Below, piece by piece: positions 8,248 to 14,387 of a stretch of 25,154 nucleotides of DNA. Position numbers and translations under genes: made by a program. Origin of the DNA: Bacteroidota bacterium (GTDB taxonomy: Bacteria; Bacteroidota; Bacteroidia; NS11-12g; UBA9320); the NCBI GenBank assembly GCA_947499775.1, contig CANMPY010000004.1, positions 1 to 25,154 of the forward strand, written 5' to 3'. Each line of letters begins with the position of its first letter. The first letter of the stretch is position 1. The notes under the pieces are model-generated. The model had not been told where the DNA came from and searched no databases. It worked only from the letters and a program-made list of their open reading frames with translations.

Positions 8248-8253
8248 CCCCTG

Positions 8254-8835
8254 ATGTTCACCGGAATAATTGAAAGCATTGGAATCATTGAGTCTATTGC
8301 TATTGAAGGAACTAATAAAATATTTAGGGTTAAATCTGAACTAAGTCATACCCTAAAAATTGACCAAAGTGTGGCGCATGATGGCGTTTGCCTAACCATA
8401 ACTAAAATTGAAAAGGATAGCCATTGGGTAACCGCTATTGTTGAAACCTTATCAAAAACAGCTTTAAATACTTGGGCCGTAGGGCATGCAATAAATTTGG
8501 AACGTTGCCTAAAATTAGGCGACCGATTGGATGGGCATTGGGTTCAAGGTCATATTGATACTACTGGAATTTGCCAAAAAATAACCGATGAAAATGGAAG
8601 TTGGAAATTTGATATAGAATTTCATGACACTACAAATTTCAGAACGGTGCCCAAAGGGTCAATCACGCTTAACGGTACCAGTCTTACTGTAGTTGATAGC
8701 GAAGCTGGAAAATTTTCAGTAGCCATAATTCCATACACCTATGAGAACACTTCTATAAAGCATTTAAAAATTGGTGACCTTGTTAATTTAGAATTTGATA
8801 TAATTGGTAAATGGGTGAAGGAATGGATGAAGTAA
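8254..8835 (+). CDS. ribE: Riboflavin synthase alpha subunit
   Basis: This 193-residue enzyme dismutates two molecules of 6,7-dimethyl-8-ribityllumazine to riboflavin and the pyrimidine precursor. The protein shows the diagnostic MFTGIIE start, two lumazine-binding beta-barrel repeats (about 1-97 and 98-193), GVCLTITKI and GTSLTVVDS at matching places in the repeats, LDGHWVQGHIDTTG, and a C-terminal helix after EFDIIGK. I take the ATG at 8254 rather than an in-frame TTG at 8245, because MFTGIIE is the invariant family start and the TTG lies within the -7 box. The end overlaps rsmI by 25 nt. Other rib genes are not in the window. Confidence 0.95.
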   Translation: MFTGIIESIGIIESIAIEGTNKIFRVKSELSHTLKIDQSVAHDGVCLTITKIEKDSHWVTAIVETLSKTALNTWAVGHAINLERCLKLGDRLDGHWVQGHIDTTGICQKITDENGSWKFDIEFHDTTNFRTVPKGSITLNGTSLTVVDSEAGKFSVAIIPYTYENTSIKHLKIGDLVNLEFDIIGKWVKEWMK

Positions 8836-9509
8836 AAGGAAAATTATACATAGTGCCCACGCCTATTGGCAATATGGGTGATATAACCCTAAGAGCCATC
8901 GAAGTTTTGAAAAACTGCGATCTCGTTATTGCAGAAGATACGCGTGTAACAGGCAAATTACTTTCGCTGCTTGGTTTTAAAAAAGAAACCCTTAGTATGC
9001 ACAAATTCAATGAGCACCGAAGATTGGATTATGTAAAAAACCTATTAGAAGAAGGAAAAATAATTGCCTATTGCTCCGATGCAGGTACGCCAGGAATATC
9101 TGACCCCGGTTTTTTAATTGTGCGCGAATGTAACCGAAATGATATTCCTTTGGAGGTATTGCCGGGTGCTACAGCCTTTATTCCTGCATTGGTGGCTAGT
9201 GGCTTGGCTACCGAACGCTTTGTATTTGAAGGCTTTTTGCCTCAAAAAAAAGGAAGGCAAACCCGTTTAAAAGCACTTGCCTTAGAAACCCGAACGATGA
9301 TTTTTTATGAAAGCCCATTTCGGTTGGTGAAAACGTTAACCGAGTTGGGGCAATATCTAGGTAATACACGCAATGCCTGTGTAAGCAGAGAAATAACAAA
9401 ATTATTTGAAGAAAACAGAAGAGGCTCGCTAGATGAGTTGGCAAAACATTATACAGCTACCTCTCCAAAAGGCGAAATAGTGATAGTTGTAGAAGGGAAT
9501 CTGAGCTAG
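8811..9509 (+). CDS. rsmI: 16S rRNA (cytidine(1402)-2'-O)-methyltransferase RsmI
   Basis: This 232-residue protein of the tetrapyrrole-methylase fold puts the 2'-O-methyl group on C1402 of 16S rRNA in the decoding centre. Family marks are KLYIVPTPIGN (11-21), IAEDTRVTGKLL, YCSDAGTPGISDPG (about 84-97), LPGATAFIPALVASG and a FEGFLPQKKGRQTRL stretch. Length is normal for RsmI. The start may be ATG 8811, as given, or ATG 8823, which would give MDEVKGKLY and still overlap ribE by 13 nt. Either start implies translational coupling to ribE. The SRAP gene follows after 25 nt. Confidence 0.95.
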   Translation: MGEGMDEVKGKLYIVPTPIGNMGDITLRAIEVLKNCDLVIAEDTRVTGKLLSLLGFKKETLSMHKFNEHRRLDYVKNLLEEGKIIAYCSDAGTPGISDPGFLIVRECNRNDIPLEVLPGATAFIPALVASGLATERFVFEGFLPQKKGRQTRLKALALETRTMIFYESPFRLVKTLTELGQYLGNTRNACVSREITKLFEENRRGSLDELAKHYTATSPKGEIVIVVEGNLS

Positions 9510-9534
9510 TTTTTTTTGTAATTAGCAGCATATC

Positions 9535-10149
9535 ATGTGTTATTCTACGAGTATTGACAAAGAAGTAAAGGATTTGGAAATTCATTTTCAGAGAAAGCTT
9601 AAGCAAGAAAGGCTTTTTGTAAAGATGGATACCAATTTAGGATTTATCCATAATTTCACACCCATACTTAGCAATGACGAAAGCCAATTTATTACAATGG
9701 CACAATGGGGATTGCTGCCAACTTGGGCCAAGGATAGATCGTTTCAGGCCAATACCTTAAATGCAAGAATAGAAACGTTAACCGAAAAACCCACGTTTAA
9801 ACCTTACCTCAACAATAGGTGTTTGATTATTGCAGATGGATTTTATGAATGGCAATGGTTGGATTCGAAAGGAAAAAACAAGCAGAAATATTGCATCACT
9901 ATACCCAATAAGGAAATTTTTACCTTTGCCGGATTGTATGCCGATAGATTTGATACAGCTACTAATGGAACCTATAGGACCTATACAATTGTTACAAACG
10001 AAGCCAATGAATTAATGGCTCAAATACATAATACTAAAAAACGCATGCCTATTATTTTGCCGCCAGAATACGAATCGCATTGGTTAGGCAATGGTAAGTT
10101 GGATGATTTTATAAATATTGAAACAGAACTTATTGCTACCAAATGTTAA
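9535..10149 (+). CDS. SRAP-domain protein (YedK/HMCES family), abasic-site shield
   Basis: This 204-residue protein belongs to the SOS response-associated peptidase family. Members use Cys2, exposed by removal of Met1, to form a thiazolidine crosslink with abasic sites in single-stranded DNA, which protects the fork. Visible key residues are MCYS with C2, asparagines in NTLNARIET (73 and 76), E105 in GFYEWQW and H165 in AQIHNTKKRMP. All expected active-site residues are present, so it should be active. It lies 25 nt after rsmI on the same strand and ends 16 nt from the convergent lipoprotein gene. I see no separate promoter of the TAnnTTTG type, so it probably shares the ribE transcript. Confidence 0.93.
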   Translation: MCYSTSIDKEVKDLEIHFQRKLKQERLFVKMDTNLGFIHNFTPILSNDESQFITMAQWGLLPTWAKDRSFQANTLNARIETLTEKPTFKPYLNNRCLIIADGFYEWQWLDSKGKNKQKYCITIPNKEIFTFAGLYADRFDTATNGTYRTYTIVTNEANELMAQIHNTKKRMPIILPPEYESHWLGNGKLDDFINIETELIATKC

Positions 10150-10165
10150 ATAGCGCTGAATAATT

Positions 10166-10729
10166 TTATTTAATCACAGTCCAGAATTTAATTTCTATAT
10201 CGGTTTCGCCTGCGTTACAGCCACCATTTTTCAATCCAGGCTGATGCTTTAAAGTTATGGTGATTTCACCTAATGAATTGCTTCCGGTTTTCCAAGTTGC
10301 AGCTAATCCTAGTGGATAGGTCCCATCTGTATCGGTTCGGTTTATTATCGCATTCACAGTTAGTGGCGTATAACAAATAATATGATTTGCTCTTTCTACA
10401 TATATTTCTTGGGTAATATCTTCAACGGCATTGGCATTCGATTCATTGAGTATTTTTAAATTCATGCGATAATAGCTGCTATCTTCAAGAGTAATCGTAT
10501 CCCATTGGCTAGGTGCTTTACCTCCAATACCATCTAAGTCACGAAAAAAGTAATTTAATTTTTTTCCAGTAAGGGTGTCAGAAAGGTCTATTTTAATGGT
10601 GGTTATTAATTCTTTGTCATTCGTTTGTACTGGAAGAATTGAAGGGTCGGTGCAACCGCTAATGGCATAAGCAATTGCAGCAAAACATGATAAGTAGGTT
10701 AGGGTTTTTAGTAAAAATTGTTTGTTCAT
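10166..10729 (-). CDS. Outer-membrane-type lipoprotein partner of the TonB receptor
   Basis: This 187-residue protein has a lipoprotein signal peptide ending in the lipobox AISGC (Cys26). The mature part is beta-rich: ELITTIKIDL, FFRDLDGIGG, DITQEIYVERANHIICY, LGEITITLKHQPGL and GETDIEIKFW. This pattern matches, from memory, a Bacteroidota lipoprotein family often annotated as a type 1 periplasmic-binding-fold protein and usually encoded beside a TonB receptor of the next gene's type. It starts 25 nt after that receptor gene, so the two are surely co-transcribed. A surface or periplasmic ligand-capture role is inferred from context only. No ligand-binding residue is assigned. Confidence 0.75.
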   Translation of the reverse strand: MNKQFLLKTLTYLSCFAAIAYAISGCTDPSILPVQTNDKELITTIKIDLSDTLTGKKLNYFFRDLDGIGGKAPSQWDTITLEDSSYYRMNLKILNESNANAVEDITQEIYVERANHIICYTPLTVNAIINRTDTDGTYPLGLAATWKTGSNSLGEITITLKHQPGLKNGGCNAGETDIEIKFWTVIK

Positions 10730-10754
10730 TTGTGTATTGATCGTTTAAGTTGTG

Positions 10755-13028
10755 TTAAAATTTAAGATTAAATCCAGCAGTTAGTTGTCGTCCAAGGTCG
10801 TCCGAAAAGTATCTGAATCTATTTAAATAATTTCGGTAACGGGTATTTAATATGTTATCAGCCGATAAAAATACGTGTAAATTTTTATACCTCAAAAAAT
10901 TTGTGATGAAGGATGCATTTATAAGGACATATCCATTAGGAGGAGCCAAATAATCAGTTCCATCCGTATATCTGGTTTGTTTTAGTACATGTTGGGCGGT
11001 GAGCCGTAACGATGTATTTGATAATTTTTTAAGTTTTGAAAGCTTATAGCTTATAGAATGATTAAAAGTATATGGTGGGATGTTATTTATAAAAGTGATG
11101 TCAGATTTATCATAAACATTTAGAATGCTTAATTTTTCGGAAACCAAAAAATTATAGGGCAAAACCTGTTCTACTAGCAAATCAATGCCTGTAAATAAGG
11201 CATTGGTTTGTACATATTCAAATGCAGGAAAAGCCCCCCGAATAGTAAGTTCGGGTGGAAACTTTGGCTTGAGATAAATATAATTGTTTATCTGTTTGCC
11301 ATAAAATTCAATTTCTAATAGTGTCTTGTTGTGTCTGTATTTTAATAGTCCGCTGATTGACAAGGCTTTTTCCGATTTTAAATGAAGGTTGCCATATTCA
11401 ATGGCTGCTGCGCCATGATGTAACCCTTCGCTAAATTGTTCATTAATGTTTGGGTTGCGCCAAACCTTTCCAATTTGTATGGCTGCTTGCCAATCGTGAC
11501 TTATTTTATAATGCCATCCACCTTGCCATGAAAATCCATCGAAATGAAACGGGTGAAGGACTGTAGTTGCATTCACCCATTTATAGGCCAGTAATTTAAT
11601 GGAAGTGTAATGGTATCCAAATTCAAATTCATTTCTATCTTTTTTATAACGCAGCAGGCTGAAGTGATGCAATTCGGTTTTCGAATAATTAGGAATAAAA
11701 AAACGCCCCGTATAAATATTGGTTTGATAATTTGCAGATATACCAGTTTTTATCAAAAAGGAATGATGAATTTTTTTGGACAACATAAAATCTAAATTCT
11801 GTGTGTTTAAGCTGAAAAATAGCGAGGGGGTATTTGTTGTGGAAAGGCGTGTAATATCATACTCTTTTCTACGGTTCAATTGCATGCCATACGTGGCTTC
11901 AAAAGATAAGGAGGTGCTTACTTCATACTTCCATTTAATTTTAAAAAGGCTATGCGTAATGTTCTGATTTGGTTTATTAATTTGATAGGTGAAATTTCCT
12001 TTGGGATAAAGCGTGTCTTGATTTATAATTTTTATTAAGTCACTTAAGTTGCCAATATGCGATGTGGCAAGTATGCCTACTTTGGTGTTGAAAATACTCG
12101 AAGAAAACTCGAACTGTGAGTGTTTTGATTTTTTCCATCGAACCTCAAAATTTGCATTTTGTTCTTCGAAACCCGTATTAGGCAAAAAATAGGTGGGGGT
12201 ATTTAAGTTTCCTGATTTTTTTAGCGAAGCCTGTAACCTACATCCTAAGTTTTTTGTAATTTTTTTTTCGACCGATGCACCGATATGCCCTTGTTGTCCA
12301 TTGCTTGAAAGGGCTGAAGTAAGGGTTCGAGTAAGGCTATCTGTATTGTTGTAAATTTGCTCAACCAACACTAACCCTCCAATTGCATCGCCCGTATACC
12401 GCAAAGTTTCGGCACCCTTTATGAGCATTATTTGTGCGGTATTAAAAGGGTCAATTTCTAGTCCGTGATCTTGCCCCCATTGTTGCCCTTCTTGTTTTAG
12501 TCCTTGATTTAGAACGCCAACACGGCTTCCATGCATTCCTTGAATCATTGGTTTGGCAATTGTGTAGCCTGTTTTTAGGCTATTAACGCCTGCCAAGTTA
12601 TCCATTACTAAGGCTATTGGTTTGGCTAAGGAAAGCATAATATCATCCTTTTTTACAGAATTATTTTCCATCGACATCAATTTATTTTTATCAGCGGTAA
12701 TCGTTACATTATCCAATTCATGTTGATGATGGGCCATTTTTATTAAGGTGTCAATAGAATGGCGAATATTTAAAATGATGTATTTGGTATCGCAACCAAC
12801 GTGATTAATGTGTATTTGATTTGCCCCTAAAACTAAGGGTAATCTAAATGTACCATCAATTGACGACTGCGTTCCTGTTTTTAAAGTAGCATTGTAAATA
12901 CTTGCAAAAGCAAGCGGTTCTTTGCTTAAGCTGTCTTGTAATTGTCCGTTTAGGACAAAGTTTTGGCCGAAGCCATGATTTGAGAGTAAACTCAAACCCA
13001 AAAAAAGTATTATTAAATGTGATTTCAA
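10755..13028 (-). CDS. TonB-dependent outer-membrane receptor
   Basis: This 757-residue receptor has a signal peptide (1-21), a CarboxypepD_reg-like domain (23-108), a plug (about 125-228, with LAGVNSLKTGYTI, EGQQWGQDHGLEID and GAETLRYTGDAIGG) and a 22-strand-type barrel ending in an aromatic NLKF. The C-terminal ADNILNTRYRNYLNRFRYFS pattern is typical of one Bacteroidota receptor group. The only usable start is TTG at 13028, because an in-frame TGA lies four codons upstream and the signal peptide begins directly after it. The HHQHE cluster near residues 100-104, just before the plug, could bind metal. The barrel has no obvious TonB-box-distal anomalies. It sits between a small His/Cys protein gene (75 nt upstream) and a lipoprotein gene (25 nt downstream). 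Metal uptake is plausible but not shown. Confidence 0.88.
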   Translation of the reverse strand: MKSHLIILFLGLSLLSNHGFGQNFVLNGQLQDSLSKEPLAFASIYNATLKTGTQSSIDGTFRLPLVLGANQIHINHVGCDTKYIILNIRHSIDTLIKMAHHQHELDNVTITADKNKLMSMENNSVKKDDIMLSLAKPIALVMDNLAGVNSLKTGYTIAKPMIQGMHGSRVGVLNQGLKQEGQQWGQDHGLEIDPFNTAQIMLIKGAETLRYTGDAIGGLVLVEQIYNNTDSLTRTLTSALSSNGQQGHIGASVEKKITKNLGCRLQASLKKSGNLNTPTYFLPNTGFEEQNANFEVRWKKSKHSQFEFSSSIFNTKVGILATSHIGNLSDLIKIINQDTLYPKGNFTYQINKPNQNITHSLFKIKWKYEVSTSLSFEATYGMQLNRRKEYDITRLSTTNTPSLFFSLNTQNLDFMLSKKIHHSFLIKTGISANYQTNIYTGRFFIPNYSKTELHHFSLLRYKKDRNEFEFGYHYTSIKLLAYKWVNATTVLHPFHFDGFSWQGGWHYKISHDWQAAIQIGKVWRNPNINEQFSEGLHHGAAAIEYGNLHLKSEKALSISGLLKYRHNKTLLEIEFYGKQINNYIYLKPKFPPELTIRGAFPAFEYVQTNALFTGIDLLVEQVLPYNFLVSEKLSILNVYDKSDITFINNIPPYTFNHSISYKLSKLKKLSNTSLRLTAQHVLKQTRYTDGTDYLAPPNGYVLINASFITNFLRYKNLHVFLSADNILNTRYRNYLNRFRYFSDDLGRQLTAGFNLKF

Positions 13029-13103
13029 ATGTTTAATTCAAGTAAAAAAAAACGATAAGCACTTTTATTTAATGCTATCAAAAAAAAGAGATATTGGTTT
13101 GAA

Positions 13104-13415
13104 TTATATGAAATGTACGGGGGGCGATTTGTTGCGAAAAGCTATTTTTAAACCATTTTCTTTAAACACACATGTATAGCCAAGTTTGGGCGTGCCAATA
13201 CTTTCGGGTACAATTTCTATTTTTTGGTTTCCGATGAAATCATTAAAATAGAAGAGCTTACAAAAGGCGCAGGCATGGTGTACTGTTTTTTTTTGAAAGA
13301 CAGCTAAATGTGGTGATTTAGGATCCTTGGAATGGCAAAGTATATTAAACGGAAAAATTCCAATTCCTAGAAGGAATACCAAAAGGAAGGGCTGCCATTT
13401 AATCGTAAATTTCAC
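13104..13415 (-). CDS. Small exported His/Cys protein heading the TonB receptor locus
   Basis: This 103-residue protein has an N-terminal hydrophobic segment (about 8-27) that reads as a signal peptide or membrane anchor, followed by a short periplasmic part. Potential metal ligands are clustered: C27-H28, then HHACAFC (46-52) and C82 in LGYTC. The start is GTG at 13415. An in-frame TGA two codons upstream leaves no alternative, and a good promoter ends just before it. I do not recognise the family. The CxxC with adjacent histidines suggests metal or thiol chemistry, which would suit a metal-uptake locus. It is 75 nt upstream of the receptor gene on the same strand. Confidence 0.65.
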   Translation of the reverse strand: MKFTIKWQPFLLVFLLGIGIFPFNILCHSKDPKSPHLAVFQKKTVHHACAFCKLFYFNDFIGNQKIEIVPESIGTPKLGYTCVFKENGLKIAFRNKSPPVHFI

Positions 13416-13419
13416 ATTT

Positions 13420-13450
13420 CAAAATTAGGTATGAATACGCCTTTGTACAA
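13420..13450 (-). promoter_or_regulatory. Promoter of the 13415-10166 locus, leaderless arrangement
   Basis: On the reverse strand TTG (13450-13448), a 20-nt spacer and TAATTTTG (13427-13420) form a complete Bacteroidota-type promoter. The GTG start at 13415 begins 4 nt after the -7 box, so the mRNA should start at or next to the start codon. The spacing is the same as at ribE. Confidence 0.65.
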
Positions 13451-13744
13451 CTCTTAATTAAATTAGCTTACACAAATAAATGCCCTATTAAAACGTGTAG
13501 TTAAAATGAAGTATGGTATGGATGCATTTTATTTCACATCCTTTTGGAATTTACCGCTATTTGGTTCACAGAAAAATAGAGCCATAAACCGGTAATATAA
13601 AGCGCAGTATCCTATAAATGAATATAATAGCCAAACTAACAAATGCAAAAAATAAGCAAATGTATCAAAACGGAGGCGCGATGGATAAGCAAATTAAGCT
13701 AGCCAAAGGATAAAACAGCCTAAATGCCTTGGAGAAATAACATA
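13451..13744. other. Intergenic stretch without a supported gene
   Basis: The gap between the divergent 13415 and 13779 genes is 363 bp in total. Apart from the two promoters at its ends I see no convincing gene, hairpin or repeat. A reverse frame open at 13529-13693 codes a hydrophobic 54-residue stretch but lacks any start codon near its beginning, so it is not called. Confidence 0.5.
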
Positions 13745-13775
13745 CTGAATACCATATAAAAAATTGATATATTTG
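13745..13775 (+). promoter_or_regulatory. Candidate promoter of the 49-residue gene
   Basis: CTG (13745-13747, one mismatch to TTG), a 20-nt spacer and TATATTTG (13768-13775) precede the ATG at 13779 by 3 nt. This repeats the leaderless geometry seen at 8217-8247 and 13420-13450. Confidence 0.5.
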
Positions 13776-13778
13776 AAC

Positions 13779-13928
13779 ATGGTCTTGAAAAAATTAACAC
13801 CCAAAGAACTGGAAGAAGAATTAGCACTATTTGCATCGTTAGATAAAGAAGGATTGCCGTTTTTAGATGATGATAAAGAAGATATAGATTGGAGCAAGGT
13901 GGATAAAATAGATAAAAACAAAATTTAA
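13779..13928 (+). CDS. Small acidic protein of unknown function (49 aa)
   Basis: The frame encodes a 49-residue, highly charged protein: a predicted amphipathic helix (KKLTPKELEEELALFASL), a short break (KEGLPF), an acidic run (LDDDKEDIDW) and a Lys/Asp tail. It has no signal peptide or membrane segment. Support for being real comes from the matching -7 box directly upstream, the biased non-random composition, and the clean ATG and TAA. I do not recognise a family. The acidic helix could be an antitoxin-like or protein-binding peptide, but no toxin partner is visible: the next gene, 47 nt downstream, codes a small membrane protein. Confidence 0.5.
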   Translation: MVLKKLTPKELEEELALFASLDKEGLPFLDDDKEDIDWSKVDKIDKNKI

Positions 13929-13975
13929 AGCACGGTGTATTATACAGGTCTATATTTGAAATATTAAGTACAAAT

Positions 13976-14203
13976 ATGAAAACAAAAATAACATGGATTT
14001 GTCTGCTCGGATTTGGGGTTTTATGTTCGTCAAAAACAGCAGGTTCGGCCAATAATGATCCACTCATTCTGTATGCTCTAGCCTTGATTATTTTGGGCAT
14101 GCTCATCGGATTTCCGTATATTATGGCCGCTCTTAAAAAGAGATTATCAAAAAAAAGTTTAAAAAATAAAACAGAAGGAGACACTTCTGGAGCGGACTCC
14201 TAA
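13976..14203 (+). CDS. Small single- or double-pass membrane protein of unknown function (75 aa)
   Basis: This 75-residue protein has a hydrophobic N-terminus (4-23, signal-like, ending SSKTAGSANN), a clear transmembrane helix (about 29-51, LILYALALIILGMLIGF) and a basic then polar cytoplasm-type tail (KKRLSKKSLKNK). A TATATTTG box at 13951-13958 lies 17 nt before the ATG, suggesting its own promoter with a leader of about 10 nt. No family is recognised. It sits between the 49-residue gene and the large T9SS cargo gene, both on the same strand, and there is no sign of a functional link. Confidence 0.55.
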   Translation: MKTKITWICLLGFGVLCSSKTAGSANNDPLILYALALIILGMLIGFPYIMAALKKRLSKKSLKNKTEGDTSGADS

Positions 14204-14387
14204 TGCTGTTGTTGCCAGCTATATAGTCTTTTGGCTTAGGATTTAAAGTGTTAAATAAAAGCAAAATCATTCATTTTTTGCTAAATTAAAATTGACCATT
14301 TTCTGTTTTTTTATGAAAAATAATAGTATTATTCTTGCACCTATTTTTTTAAGCAACCCTATTTTTTAAACAATTTTATTGAATCTT

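Larger units (their letters stand above)
7924..8253. other. Divergent intergenic region between fbp and ribE
   Basis: This 330-bp AT-rich stretch has no gene or gene remnant that I can recognise on either strand. It holds a candidate -7 box for fbp (8028-8021, reverse) and a full promoter for ribE (8217-8247, forward). I saw no strong hairpin that would suggest an FMN riboswitch ahead of ribE. Confidence 0.6.

Noticed and set aside
8245..8253. TTG at 8245 as the ribE start
   Set aside because: It adds three residues before the invariant MFTGIIE start and lies within the -7 box, so ATG 8254 is preferred.
7924..8253. Possible FMN riboswitch ahead of ribE
   Set aside because: The inferred transcription start is at the ATG, so there is no leader to hold one, and I saw no conserved RFN-type stems.
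13529..13693. Reverse-strand open frame of 54 codons with a hydrophobic helix
   Set aside because: No start codon near its beginning (a stop precedes the first Phe codon), no promoter, and a T-rich strand gives hydrophobic codons by chance.
13720..14184. Reverse-strand 154-codon frame overlapping the two small forward genes
   Set aside because: The composition is Phe/Leu/Ile-rich as expected from an A-rich forward strand. The forward frames have promoters and coherent protein features.
14260..14282. AGCAAAA / TTTTGCT inverted repeat before the T9SS cargo gene
   Set aside because: The stem is short and AT-rich with no T run after it, so it is not a convincing terminator or operator.
14379..14387. 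TTG at 14379 as the start of the T9SS cargo
   Set aside because: An ATG three codons later gives a normal signal peptide.
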